64,000 bases of DNA. Source: Takakia lepidozioides. Lineage: Eukaryota; Streptophyta; Takakiopsida; Takakiales; Takakiaceae. The position numbers and the translations under genes were made by a program. Below the pieces are notes generated by a model, which worked only from the letters and a program-made list of their open reading frames with translations, had not been told where the DNA came from and did no database searches. The stretch is from contig CM060734.1 of NCBI GenBank assembly GCA_030704615.1, positions 13,082,001 through 13,146,000 on the forward strand, given 5' to 3'. Below are positions 10,763 to 22,972 of this stretch, piece by piece; the stretch's first letter is position 1, and every line of letters begins with the position of its first letter.

Positions 10763-10829
10763 CGCACTTTTAGGGGGTTATCAAGTGAATTGTGATGCAT
10801 TTCACATCAAGGCCTTTTTGGAATTCCCT

Positions 10830-11365
10830 AGATGTTCATGCAGATTCAGAAACAACAAAATGTCTTGACAACAGCCAAGACCAACGGTACCTCTATTCCC
10901 AACTCTGTTGATGGTGGCGATATGGCAGGCCGTGCAGTAGTAGCTGCTACTGTAAGCTACTTGCCCTCATTAGGCCTTGGTCAATGGTTTGTAGCACTGC
11001 TAAATGGGAGTTGTTGGACTGGCATGTCCACTGTCCCTTTTGTATGGTCGCTTATTCAACGTTGTGCGGCTTTCTTGTTTTCTGCAGTTCCATGTGGGTG
11101 ACAAGGTAGTTTTGTTCGGCCCTTGTGCACCAAAAAGGAGGGCAGGGGCATATATCTGGATGCAGTCTGGCAGGGCATTACTGTGCCTGCAGGGTATGCT
11201 GTTGTCTCAGTGGACTCTGTTCATGGTGGGGATGTTGCACTACCATACCCAGCTCCGAGGACCCTCCACATACGCTTCTCAGTGACGTTGTTGGTAGCAC
11301 AAGTCTATGGTCTGCGAAGTTCCTTAGACGAGCTAAGTTTACATGAGGCAGTTATGTTTTGAGAC
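10830..11365 (+). other. Unrecognised exon-like region
   Basis: A plus-strand open stretch after a TTTTCTGCAG acceptor (11077-11086) reads either FHVGDKVVLFGPCAPKRRAG or, in another frame, YAVVSVDSVHGGDVALPYPA. Neither identifies a family convincingly. The valine-rich repeat-like pattern of the second frame recalls small domains of plant transposon proteins, but that is too weak to name. Confidence 0.25.
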
Positions 11366-11960
11366 TTTTAGGATGAAGGTCTCCTATGTGCGAGTCCATT
11401 TTGTATGATCAGAGCTTTGTCTTGCTCATTTAGATCATGGGCTACATTTCATTGCCACAAGGAACAATATAGGACAGACGACGTAGAATGTCCCATTGTC
11501 TCTCATGACAGTCGTATGGCAATGAAGCACAATTAATATTTTGGAATTCATTGCATGTTGCAGGTCCTAGTTAAGTGATATTGAGTGGTAATGTACGTTG
11601 CTCTATTGGCTGAGCTCATGTTTCATCTTGCTGTTACAATGTTTTTGTGAGGGAAATGTGAGTGATGCATGTCAAAACGTATGTGTTCTCAGCTTGCCTT
11701 GTGTCATGGTGATATGATGTATTTGCAGTGTGAATAGCTTTATGGGCTGTGTAATAAACCCCAGGCAGATCTGAGGAAAGTCCCACAGGGCAATGTTGCA
11801 CTATTGCACACGTATGTAGAATGAACCACGGAATTATGGTGTCATAATGTACACACATATATGCGGAATGAACCACACCTCAACTCAGTCATATCATCCA
11901 CACACCTGTAGAACAAAACACATTATGAACATGTGGATCGTCCACAGGTATGTGGAATCA
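11366..11960. other. Intergenic, nothing recognised
   Basis: AT-rich DNA with scattered GAATGAACCAC and ATGTACACACATAT phrases that lead into the duplicated segment following it. No gene seen. Confidence 0.4.
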
Positions 11961-12072
11961 TTGACCACTCCGCGCGTGCAATCTTCCACATTGTGTGCCA
12001 GTGAACCTGTGGCATCTTCCACGGGTATGTGGATGCATTCACAACTCCGCGCGTGCAATCTTCCACATTTGT
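11961..12072 (+). repeat. Direct duplication containing CTCCGCGCGTGCAATCTTCC
   Basis: The phrase CTCCGCGCGTGCAATCTTCC followed by ACATT occurs at about 11969 and 12044, 75 bp apart. Each copy is preceded by a TATGTGGA phrase and followed by TGTG. The second half of each unit diverges. Confidence 0.8.
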
Positions 12073-12639
12073 GTCAAGCCCCTTTGGCTCAATATACTAC
12101 GTGTCACATTCATGTAAGTACACGTGTCGTAAGTGCCTCGTGACATGTGCCATGACCCTAAAGTAACACGCGCCGTCCTTAGGTGATCCGGTTGGTCTGA
12201 AATAGTGCACAGGGTCTCTGGTGTTGCGACAAGTGTCAGCACAGCGTCAGAACACGCGTCCCGAACTTGCTGTGGAAGGTGTGAAATCGGACATGTAGGC
12301 TCAGCCTGTGATAAACGCCTCCACGGCTTTTTCCACATAATCACATGACAGCCATGGCTGTCCATAGGTGTCCGAAAGGACGGGTCTATTCGACACCCAT
12401 GTGGCCCGTGAACAGAGGCAGATTCCACAGAAAAAAATGTGGAAAAAGCCGTGAAAAAAACTGATTTCTAAGGAGAAGGAAACTTGCATAACCTGAGCTC
12501 TGGAAAGGACTGACCAGCAGCCAAGAAGGCTGAGTCAAAGGCCTGAGGCCAACTAATATCCCCAAGGATACACAAAGGCAAGAGGCCTTGGGGGGCAAAG
12601 GTTGAGATTCTTTTGTTGAGGATCTTGTTGAGGCTTTAT

Positions 12640-13410
12640 GGCCATTCCTTTCAGGAATGATGAACTCTCAGACAGTTCAAGAATACATGGAGGAGAATTA
12701 CTGGAAGTGTGCAAATGTTCAGATGCCTGCCGATAGTTCTCACCCTGATTGGATATGGCTAGCGAGATATGCAAATTCCCTAGGGATTACTGACCCTTGT
12801 GTGTTCTTAGGTATGTTACCCCTTTGCCTTCAACTACTTGTTATTTTGTCAACTCTGGCATTATGTCTTATGAGTTGGTTAAGAAGTTAGGGGATTGTAA
12901 GCACGGGAGATCTCCCGTTCCTGCTGCGCACCTTTCATCTGACAACCCTGCTGATTTGTCTAATGACAAAGCTCGGCTCAGTGATGAGCACGTGTGGTTG
13001 GAAGTGAGCTTGAAGACTGGTGAACTGTAGCCCTTTTGGATCGTCGAGGTAGATGCACATGGAGAATTTAAGAACTACATGTAAATGGTAGGGAGTAGCT
13101 TGATGGTGAAGGGAGCTTTCAAGATGCGGCTGAAAAAACAGTTTCCGGATACACATGATGCCATGGACTTCCCTTGGTCTCTGGGCATCGTGCGCCAATC
13201 CATGTTTATGTTATTGATCACATGAACACGATGGAAAGCACTGTTCTGGATGAGTTGGCCTTCTCCATGGCTGAAATGCGTGTTAGCAGCCGTCTTTTGG
13301 GCAGCCTTCGTGGTGGCCACTCCACCAGTACATAGAATGCAAAAGGAACAGTTTATTGTATGTGGAGAGATTGTTAGCAACAATGTATGCCCCATTTCTT
13401 CGTCCACTTC
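12640..13410 (+). other. Unrecognised gene remnant, several exon-like pieces
   Basis: After a TTTCAG acceptor at ~12655 the plus strand is open (12657-12815, reading NYWKCANVQMPADSSHPDWI) up to a TTAG/GTATG donor. Further open pieces near 12890-13028 and 13060-13200 read DEHVWLEVSLKTGEL and PFWIVEVDAHGEFKNYM, split by stops. Splice-like borders and non-repetitive composition suggest a decayed gene, but I do not recognise the protein. Confidence 0.3.
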
Positions 13411-14299
13411 TTAGTATGTATGACATAGTCTGTTTGGCATGAGGACGCGGGATTTTTGCAGTGGATATCCCCGATGTTCTCAATGTGCTTGCATGTGACA
13501 AACTTAGCAAGGCAATATCCATCGGTGAGGCTTATGACACATTAAATTGTGATGTAGCATAATGGGTTTATTACCACTATCCGCATCAATTCCATTTTGT
13601 TGTACAATGCACAACAGTCCTTCTGCCATGCTAGTATCAGAGGACACTTCCCGACAAAGAAGTATTGCATATCTATTGCCACCAATTGTGGACGCCTTCA
13701 AGTCATGGCCCCACTTTTTGCAACATCATTAGTTTGCAAGTCCTGTATGTGTCAATTCCTTCTGCTATGTAGGCCAACACTGAGGCCATGGATGGAGAGC
13801 AGAACATGTGCCTTGTCCATGGTCCAAACATCACAACATTGTATGCAAATTGGTGGTGCTCTAGTGACACCATTTCGTATGATAAACTCCATTTATTTTT
13901 ATTTTTATTTTTTTAGAACAGGGGGATTGTATCCATGTTTTACTTTACTATAAGAGTTTGTATCCCTGTTTTACTTTATTACTTTCTCCAAGGAAATTTA
14001 CGTGAGGCGCATAAATAATAGATGCAATCTGAAGTGTGGTCACATGCTTCCCTGGGGTAGGTGGCACTCAAATTCGGTGTAACATTTTGCCTCTGGCTGA
14101 TTTAACCAAGGCATTTAGGTGTTGTTGTAGAACTATATTGTGTGATGCCATATGCAAAACCCCCTCAAAAGTGACATAGTCATGGTTTCTCCCGCTTGTC
14201 ACGGGACCATCTTTTCACGGGACCAATGTTTTTGTTGGATGATTGTCATCCATTGTCAGATCCATTTGGGAACACATGCAGTGACAAAAGGAAGTTATG

Positions 14300-14611
14300 T
14301 TCGCGAGACTGATACAATGCTGAGGTTTTCAGTAGGACAAAACGTGAGAAGATCATAGACAGTTTCCGATAGACAACCAACAGATGGGATTGTGAATGTT
14401 TGCTTTGAAATGCATGAAATGGCACGCGATGAGGTTATGTGCAAGAGAAAACCCTAAATCCCTGATTCTCTCGTTCCTTCCTCGTGGGGTCCTGCAATTG
14501 AGATTGGTGCAGCGCTGAGGTTTTCAGTAGGACAAGACGTGAGAATATCGGAGACAGGTGATAAAGATCAAGATAGCTTCAAACAGCCAGCAGTTGGGAT
14601 TGAGAATGCTT
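14300..14611 (+). repeat. ~100-bp direct duplication
   Basis: GCTGAGGTTTTCAGTAGGAC plus AAGACGTGAGAA-type sequence and a CAGTTGGGATTG(T/A)GAATG tail occur at about 14319-14404 and 14514-14611. The second copy has a short insertion (GTGATAAAGATCAAGATAGC). Confidence 0.75.
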
Positions 14612-14869
14612 GCAGCAGCCTTCGGAAGTGTCGTGTTCAGTTTCTCTAGTAGTTCTTCTTGTCCCATGGGCTGCATATGGACGTCTCTCTCTCCAGGAGT
14701 GTGGTGACCTAAACTTGTTTGGTAATCGCGTTCACCAGGGCTTCAGAAAGAAGACATGAATGTAAGTCCATCTTTGGTAAGAGGTGGTTGTGCTATAGTA
14801 CTTAGAAAGGTCTTTGAACTTATATGATTTTTGGCATCTTACACTTTGTTTTTAAGCTCATGTCCTCTT

Positions 14870-16190
14870 GTTTGCAGGGGGAATTGGAGATTGCCAGAGA
14901 CATACTTGTCCCAGTGGTATTGCCGATCCTTGTTCTGAAGCCATGTAGAATCTCTCCTCCTTTGCATTTGTCCTATCCTTTCTCTGAATTGGGTTCATTG
15001 TGCTTGTGTGTGCATATGCACTACAGGATATGTTTAAAGGAAGTTCCAAAAATAAAAAACATTTGATGGATTTGTTCTGGCAGAAAAATCTACATATAAA
15101 GTTACATGGCCTTCGGAAAATTGTCTCCCTACTTTCATTCATAGCATCGTTTTCCAGATGTTGAGAAATAAATGTAACTACTGGTTGTATCGAAGTTTCA
15201 GGGGGGTGATTGCTATAAGCTGCATGCGTAGTGCAGGTATTGGGGGAACCTGCCAACAATGGTGCTTTTGTACAAACGGCTGATATCATGGTCATAGACT
15301 CCAAGACAAACCACAATCTTTTGGGCAGATGTGGAGATGATGATGACATGGACGTGGCATGCTTGGGTCGGTGATGATACTGCAAATTTATAACAATTTT
15401 TGACTGCATGATGATGCTGCCACGGCCTGCTCGATGCTGTAAACAAGTTGTGTTATTCTATGCCCTAGGACCTCCTAAACTGTCCTTCAACCCCTAGTCT
15501 TCATCTCCGTTGGGATTCAGAGCTACCCACCTTGTTACCTGTGCCATCTCCAAGGCCTTGTCATACCGGCAGGATATTCTGGAAGAAAACATCCGCCTCA
15601 CCTATGCTGTTCAGGTCTATTATTATTTTTATCTTACCTCATTCTATTGCAACAGTTGGCCATCTTAGCCTAATATGTCCTGAGTTGTAAGCATTATACG
15701 GTGAGACTCTCAAAATGATTGCAGATGGGTGTAGGTGGCAGAACATGAGAGAACAGTCTATGTGCAGTCGTTGATGCCATTAATGTTGGCCGAGTTTGAC
15801 TTGCAACCTCCGGTCACTAATGCGCACTCGATGGTCAGTCACATCAAGGTTGGTTTGTTGTGGTTCTCTATACATTTCACCATTTCCTTTTGGCTACTGT
15901 CTTGTGTGTTGAAGGCCTCGACTCCATTTGCTTGATAACCCTTGGCATCAACCCACGTGAGTCCTGAGCTGCAACATTGCTATGTGTTATTTTCCAAATT
16001 AAATATTATGGAGTAGACTGTACAATTGAATCCCATTTTGCCAAAGCCAATTTGAAGGGTCTTGAGCATCTTTGCAGCATAAGGACCTTGAACATGATTT
16101 TAGGATACCTTGGTGTTCCCCATATAATTGTTGACCATCAATTCAGTAGCAGGAAGAGATCTGACCAAACCCTTGTATAACCAAAGAAGT
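14870..16190 (+). other. Unrecognised exon-like pieces
   Basis: Open plus-strand stretches bounded by splice-like sites occur at ~14879-14950 (ELEIARDILVPVVLPILVLK), ~15235-15375 (ADIMVIDSKTNHNLLGR), ~15530-15615 (KALSYRQDILEENIRLTYAV) and ~15735-15850 (HERTVYVQSLMPLMLAEFDL). They may be exons of one decayed host gene. No family could be assigned. Confidence 0.3.
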
Positions 16191-17055
16191 TTTATTTCAT
16201 GTGAAGTATATTGATTGCGGGTGGAGGAAGATGTGGCCATGTTTTGAAGCGTAAATATACTCTGTACTTCACATAGGGAATGACCTAACTAGGTGAGAAT
16301 TGTTGAGACTTCAGCTTTGATTACCTTCAGGCTTAAGTAGTCATCAATGGTGCAAATTCGAGCTCACCATAGGGTGTGCTCATGTTTTGAGCAAGGACAT
16401 GGTGTAGAGATTGTCCCATCTTATATGGGCAGGCCTCCATCCACAACGCCACACTGCACTTCTGTTTGTAGATATTGAGGCTCACACTGAACATAGAGAG
16501 GGTATGATTTGTAATAGTGAGTGAAGGGGACGCCGTAAACAATGAAGTGTCACTATCAACAGTGTACCGAGATCATCTATGAGTGGTTGATACTTTGATA
16601 TGTCTTCATCCAATTTGTAGCTCTATTGCAAAATCCTTACTTCTCAGCCACTTGACAGCGCTACATGTGCTACATGTAGTTGTTAATCCAAAGTGGAGAT
16701 TGGGTTACGAATTATTATATGTGATAGATTCCGACTTTGATAGGCTAGAAGCTGCACCTCGCTCTCCACCTGATTGAAAGTTTTATGTATGGTTAATTCT
16801 TGACACAGACTGATCTTTCAAGTTCTTGCCATCAGCCATAAGCAATCAGCAATCAGCTATTAGCAAGGGTCACTTGGTATTTGCCGAAGTGACAAAGCAA
16901 AAGCTTCATCAGCTAATAAACGATTACATATATTAAATTTATTTATCAAGTGGTTTGTCACAATTACATAGAATCCATGGTTTCAATAATAAATCATAAA
17001 TATTGTTTTAGTTTTTCAACATTGTTTTGTATACAATATAATAAGCTTGTTCGGG

Positions 17056-18160
17056 GATTGAAAATGCATGAGCGGTGAGCGCATGAGCATGAGCGGAGTA
17101 TTCCGAACCTTGCCCGAACCTACACCGAGCCACAATGAGAACCGAAAACAAAGCTTCCCGACGTCCCCACGTACCGACTTGTTTATACATAAAGGGGTCA
17201 ATTTCGAATTTGCCAAAAATCATCAAAATTAGGGGGTAGAACGCCTATACCCGTGCCCGGATTTTGGGTAGTATAGTCGCCACCGACTACAACAGAGCAT
17301 GCGAATTAGAATTGTTCGAATTCTACAAATTCGTTCAATTTCAATGTGGTGAAAAAAACTTGGTTATTATTATGTGGCGAAAAGAAGTTGGTTGTTATTA
17401 TAGTCGGCACCGACTACGTCACCCCAGTGGTACAACAACCTTCATAAATTTACGAATTACGTTCATGAGCAGAGGTACTGTGTAGTCGGCACAACCTATA
17501 GTCGGCATAGACTACAGTTGGCATCGACTTCATGTCCGAATGTCATTCCACAAAGTGGAATGTCACTTGTTAAACAGAAACGTAGCCCTAACAAGACAAG
17601 GCCATCACTTTGGCTCCTTTCTATTGTGTTTTCTACATGCACGAGCGGGAAAATGATTGCCGCAAACGTTTCCCACTCCCTCCAATGGCTATAGTCGTTG
17701 TCGACTACTCCTTAAGCGGCCATTGGATACTATTCCACGGAAAATAAATAACAAAGTTCCGAATGTCGGATGCGTCGATTTTAACCATGTTAAAAAAATC
17801 TTGTTTATTACAAAATTTCCTATTACCGCGGACCTATTACCGCGCATTTTTGTCACGCGCCTATACCCGTGATGGAGGTCGCAGTGCCTATAGTCGGCAC
17901 CGACTACCTATCCATTAAATTTTTTTCTCATATAGTCTGCACCGACTATTTAAGTTCGGCAACTCCCAAACCAAATCTCGATAATTTAACCACATCTGCG
18001 GTCTATGGGCCACAACGATGGCTATCGTACCTATTTTTCACCTCAAAAGCAATGGGAAATTGCGTGGTGGCGGGCAAAAATCCGGGAATATTCCTTGGAT
18101 TATGCTCTGCTCATGCTTATATTTGCTCATGCTCATGCTCACCGCTCATGTAAAATCCAC
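17056..18160. mobile_element. Candidate ~1.1-kb non-autonomous element with terminal inverted repeats
   Basis: The left end (about 17060-17096) reads ATGAGCGGTGAGCGCATGAG. The reverse complement of the right end (about 18125-18158) reads ATGAGCGGTGAGCATGAGCA, each preceded by a GA-T-rich trinucleotide context, giving ~30-bp imperfect terminal inverted repeats. Inside are seven to eight copies of the near-palindrome TAGTCGGCACCGACTA and its variants (17274, 17401, 17483, 17499, 17515, 17692, 17891, 17933) and a duplicated CCTATACCCGTG (17243, 17860). There is no coding capacity. A MITE-like origin is likely; target-site duplications could not be fixed. A related ATGAGCGG cluster lies at 60506-60552. 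Confidence 0.6.
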
Positions 18161-18549
18161 ACCCAACTTGTTCGGAATGATATATAGATTCACGTGGCCA
18201 TGCAGACTAATTTGTATTGCTGATTAGTCAAGGTCTTTGTTTTGTAAGGTTGTGTATCATGCCTATGCCATGGTGTCTCTATTCTACCCTACTGTATAAT
18301 TTTACAGCTTGCATGAATTAAGCCTCAATCAAGTCATCATCTCCTCTTCACTGTTTCCGCTCTCCGTTACGTCTCCTCCTCCCCTGAAAAAATCGCCCTC
18401 CTCAAGAAGTGATCCCCTTCCTGTTGCCGCTCTGCCTAATCTACCCGCAAGCTGTTCTAACCATCTAACTAACTAACCGTCACCCCTAAAGTAACACGTT
18501 CCCTCTGCAGATGTCGTTCCCTGTCAATGATAACTGTTCCCCATGTACT

Positions 18550-18770
18550 GTGACAGACTGTGTCAAGCTGTGCCGAGCTGTGACTGGTTGTGTAAAGCTG
18601 TGTCGGGCTGTGACTGGTTGTGCGAAGCTGTGTCGGGCTGTGTCAGACTGTGTATGGATGTGATAGACTGTGACGGGCTTTGTAAAGCTGTGTCTGGCTG
18701 TGATAGACTGTGACGGGCTGTGTAAAGCTGTGTCTGGCTGTGATAGACTGTGACGAGCTGTCTAACCCCC
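18550..18770 (+). repeat. CTGTG minisatellite within element 2 3' region
   Basis: Irregular tandem repeat of 10-12-bp words based on GGCTGTGATAGACTGTGACG and AAGCTGTGTC. A closely similar array lies at 23174-23285 between the integrase and accessory ORF of the same element, so it appears to be a property of the element, not of the site. Confidence 0.85.
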
Positions 18771-18882
18771 CTAAAGCCTGCGCCTGCCACCCCTAAGGCT
18801 CCTGTTGGTCTCAGTCTGCGCAAAAATTAAGGGTACCCTACAGAACCCGTAAAAGCGTCTAAGTCCCAAGCAGCCCTTTAAC

Positions 18883-18900
18883 ATTACCCCTCCCCCTTTC
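18883..18900 (-). promoter_or_regulatory. Candidate polypurine tract and 3' LTR start
   Basis: Minus strand GAAAGGGGGAGGGGTAATG lies 20 bp downstream of the accessory-ORF stop. This is the expected place for the plus-strand primer of reverse transcription, and a TG dinucleotide follows as expected for an LTR. No matching 5' LTR was located, so the boundary is inferred. Confidence 0.45.
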
Positions 18901-18921
18901 AAAAAGCAGTGTCCTCACGGT

Positions 18922-21900
18922 TTACTGTTTGGGATCAGCAAACCTTTGTGAGCGAACACCCTTCTGTCGGTGAGAGTCTCGTGAAGGACTCCATGTGCGA
19001 GCCCGAGTCCTGTCACTGGCTGATGGAGATGATTGAGCACTACCTGGAAATGTCTGACCCTCCTTTGGCTGATAACGAGGTAACCTCTCAGGCATAGGAG
19101 ATCCCCGTCGTTTCTTCTCTGCCATCTGAAGTGCATAATCCTCTGCCATGTCAAAAGAGTCCTCTGAAGAAACAGTAGTATCAGAATCCTCGTCCCCCCT
19201 TAGGTGTTTTAACGGCCGAACTTTAAGTGGTTTCTCGGGAATCCTTCGTGGCATACAATGTAGGCCCACCATGTCTGGAAGTTCAAACTGTGCGACTTGC
19301 TGTAAGCGCTTGCAAGCAAAATTAGTGAACGCCCTGAACTCCTTAGCCGTATAGGTGAGAGGTGTGCCAATGACTTTGGAATAGTGTAAGTATTTCCAGG
19401 CTTCATGTCCCTTAAAGAAAATATCCTCAGGGCCGAATTTCTGTGTTGCCAAATTGTTCCAAGCCGAATTAAACCATAAACGAAGTTGGGAATCCTTCTG
19501 CATCATAATTTTTGCATCATATAGGTACATATGAGGTGGCACTGAAGGTAAGACCCAATGATCCCCACTGGAATAACTCAGAAATCGTGATTGCATCTTC
19601 TGCTGCTCCAATGTGATAACGTGCCATAAAACAAACAGCATAGTATAATCCACAGCCCATGACAATACTAGATACCTCCTTGGTCTTGGTATAGATGTAC
19701 CCATGTACAACCTGGAAGACAATTAATTCCTTCAGCATGGTACTTGCCTCAGACCAGTACCTTGCAAAGTGATGATCCTCAATGGGTCGATTGTTCGGAA
19801 GAACCTTAGTCCGAGTTGCCACTGGCAACCAAATGCGCATGATCTGGTAGTAATGTGCCAACGATTGCGGAGGACTAAATTCCTTCCAAGCCAAATCCAG
19901 CACAATGGGAATTTGGTTGAAGGGCATAATCATAGCCCGACTGTACTCCCGTGCAGCAGGAGTCCTAGGTGGGTTAAAAGCAGCATCCCCCCATACCTCA
20001 GGCTGTGGTTTGGCTGTAGTAGCAACAGGGTCAACTACCTGCACAGGCACCTGCTGTGGTATTGGTACCAGTGGCCCTTCTACCACTGGCATCTCCTTGC
20101 ACCCCCTGCAAAGAAGATTGAAAAATTAGAGTCATGGCATGTAAATAAGTAGCCATCAGCTGCTCCTCAAGAACAAAAACTCTCTTGTGAATATTTGAAC
20201 TCGGGTCATCCACTTGAGTCTGCACGCCTTCCACATCCTCCTGTAGCTCCGCTATTCTACTATAGACATTGTCTATAGTATTTGTGGTAATGTTCTGCAC
20301 CTGCAATTTGAGCTCATTCATCTCGCCCTGGGTGAGTTTCCTTGGTGCTTTGCCTTCTACCGGCCCTTGTACTAACCAGACCTGCATAAGGTGGTTATCC
20401 ACCAAGTCCTGTGTGGCACCCCTGAGAGTCTGCTCCTCCGTGAGTCTGTACACATCTAACTGCTGCTGTAAAGCCTCCATGCGCTTCGCATGAGGTTCAA
20501 CTAGGCCCGCATAGGCAGCAGGCAGATTATTGGTTTCCTTCCAAGCCTTGTTAGCCACAGAGAGTTCATTTCTATTGACCATGACTGTTTGTTGCAACTC
20601 CAAGATGTACCTCTCCTGGTCAGCCTCAACCTGTCTATACTGTTGGAAAGTATTCTCATTGCGACAAATTGTAGCCTACAAATCAACAATGAGTTTCCCT
20701 TGCTCTATTACCTTAGCTTCTGCCATCATACATCTCTCCCCTTGTTCGTTAACTTCTAATGCAGTTTGCTCTAGAGCAGTTGTGAGTGTAACACATTATA
20801 TGGTCATCCTCTGATGTACTGCCTCCAATTCTGTATGTAGTACGTTCACTTCTTGCAACTTGCCCTCATGCTTCATCTGCAATTGGTATAACTGTTGCTT
20901 ATGTGCTTCATGCAACTGGTCCTGCTCGAGACCTGCTTCAATCAAATGTCCCTTAGCCAACTGCAAGGCAGCCTTTGTGTCCTCCAACTCTTGTTGTAAC
21001 TTGAGATTGACCTCCTCATCTACCTTATTAGCACATTCAGTGGCAATTCGAGTCTCAAACTCCTTCCTGAGTTCCTCCCTCAAAGCTGCCAATTGGGTAG
21101 ATGGAACATGGGATTTCACATAAGTGCCCAACAAATTGAGTGTCATGCTTATGGAACTCATAAGCATGGCCTGCTGAGGGTCATCATGGTGAACTTGCTG
21201 TTGTTCTCCCTGATCTTCCACAGTGTGATGCTTCACCAACCATTCAGGCCATTGCCCCACCAGATCCTCTTCCTGAACCACCTCATCCTCCACTGGTGCT
21301 GCAGTGTCTTTATATTCTACCCCTGGTACCTCCGTCACAGGTGTGGGTATTACATGCACAGTAGGGATTTCCCTGGACAGACTCTACACCTCTGGTACCA
21401 CTGATTCCCTGAACAAGCCAGAGTTTTCATAGAGAAGGTCACCCTTCTCAATTTCTGCCACGACCTACTCTGTAGTGGGAATGTCCAACCCTTCTCTTTC
21501 CAGAGCAATAGGCTCTGGTGGAACAGCATGTACTAACTGAGGTACCTCTGAGACAACCGATTCAACTGGCTGTGATGGCTGTGGTACCAAAGTGACTTCT
21601 TCTTCCCTCTCCAAAGGTCGTGCTTTTAGTAATAACAGCCCTCTGTGCTGCTGTGCCCTATCCTGCACAAGAGCTTGAGAAACATCATCTTGCGGCTTTC
21701 TTGAAGCCAGTGGATCCGCCACTACAGTCATACCCCTCTTCTGTCTCTTAGACTGGTGTTGCTCTGCCAGTCCACCCTCACTATGTGAAGAACCCTGCTC
21801 CTCCATTGCAGTGGTTGTTGCCTCAAACACTCCCATCTCCTTACGTTCTCGCGCATCAAGTATGCAAGAGTCAAGAATGATCTGAGCAATGACTGGGCTA

Positions 21901-22697
21901 GACACGATGATTGGAGACTTAGCAGCAGTGCCCTGTAACCTCTTCATCTCTTCCACCAGACCATTGTACATTAACTCTGCCCAAGCTACATCCTCTCCTC
22001 GCAAGGCTTTCAGTATCTCCTCTGTGAATGACTTGCTCAAATACTGTTGGTTCTGTTTCATGGCAAACAGAATGTTCAGTATTTGGCCAACATCTCTGAG
22101 CCCTGGGTACTCAGCTTTGGTGCAAGCGTAACCTTGAGTCTTAAAGAAACTCCCTTCTTGGAACAAATTCCATATCTGCAATCTTGCCATGTGCTCATCC
22201 ACATCCACATGACCCGATGACAATTCAAACAATTGCTGCAGGTACTGGGGAGTAATTTCTATATCTACTCCCCTCACCTGGGTTACTCCCGTCCTAGGCT
22301 CAAAATTCTGAAGAAATTGAAGCATATATTGCCGATGATGCAAGGACCAGTCCTTGCGTAGCAGCCCCTCCAATCGCAACTCCCTCAGCAGCTGCACTGC
22401 CTGCGGTATAGCAATTGTTTGCTTCTGCAGTATCGTGGTGCTCTTCATCTTGATATCCTCCATTCCCCTCACTCTCTTCATTCTAGACAAGCAAAAAGGC
22501 CTTGTTTGAAACAGCTGAAGAAAAGCTTGCAGGGTACAGAGCATAAAGGTATGGTTGGCACAGAATGGAACGGGTAAGTGCGTGTAAGCCTGTGGGGCTT
22601 GCAAGTATCGAGTGAGAGAGAATGTACTCTCAACCCGTCCGTCCTTGTGCCACTGTGTGAGAAGTAAAGCGAGCGTGTAATCTGTAATATCCGACAT
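18922..22697 (-). pseudogene. Accessory ORF downstream of integrase (plant transposon protein-like N-terminus, coiled coils)
   Basis: About 1,250 codons downstream of integrase. The first part (22697-21465, 410 codons) contains WSLHHRQYMLQFLQNF, VRGVDIEITPQYLQQLF, then YPGLRDVGQILNILFAMKQN. This recalls the 'putative plant transposon protein' domain that many plant retrotransposons encode outside Pol. It is followed by a Gln/Pro/Ser-rich low-complexity tail. The same frame resumes at 21359-20796 and 20603-20031 with long heptad-like coiled coils (for example LREELRKEFETRIATECANK). After frame changes, 20092-19517 and 19722-18922 carry another helical domain (AWKEFSPPQSLAHYYQIMRI) and an Arg/Ser/Pro-rich tail. 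Two in-frame stops and two frameshifts break it. A related ORF sits in the same place in element 3 (57.5-58.9 kb). Function unknown; a Gag-like or chromatin-binding role is only a guess. Confidence 0.7.
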
Positions 22698-22972
22698 AGC
22701 TACAAAGCTATAGCTTTGATTGACGCTGGTTATTCGGAGCCACCCCGACTCTCGCGCTCATAACCCTGCTAATTTATTGCTCTTGTTTCTTGGAGGAAAC
22801 CGCCTGCATGTAATTCTCGTTCGTGATTGGCTGTTGCCTCCTTGGGTAACTTCTTAATTTAACTCCCCTCAGTGGACTTTCCCCCCTGGAATGTCCACTA
22901 GGATAGCACATGCGGCAAAGATCCCCTTTTTCTGTACTCGTAAAGGGTTCCGTTACCCTTGCCCTGAATGCA

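Noticed and set aside
11077-11290. Alanine racemase C-terminal or plant DUF-type domain
   Set aside because: Only a GDKVVLFGP-like or VSVDSVHGGD-like phrase matches, in competing frames. Not enough to name.
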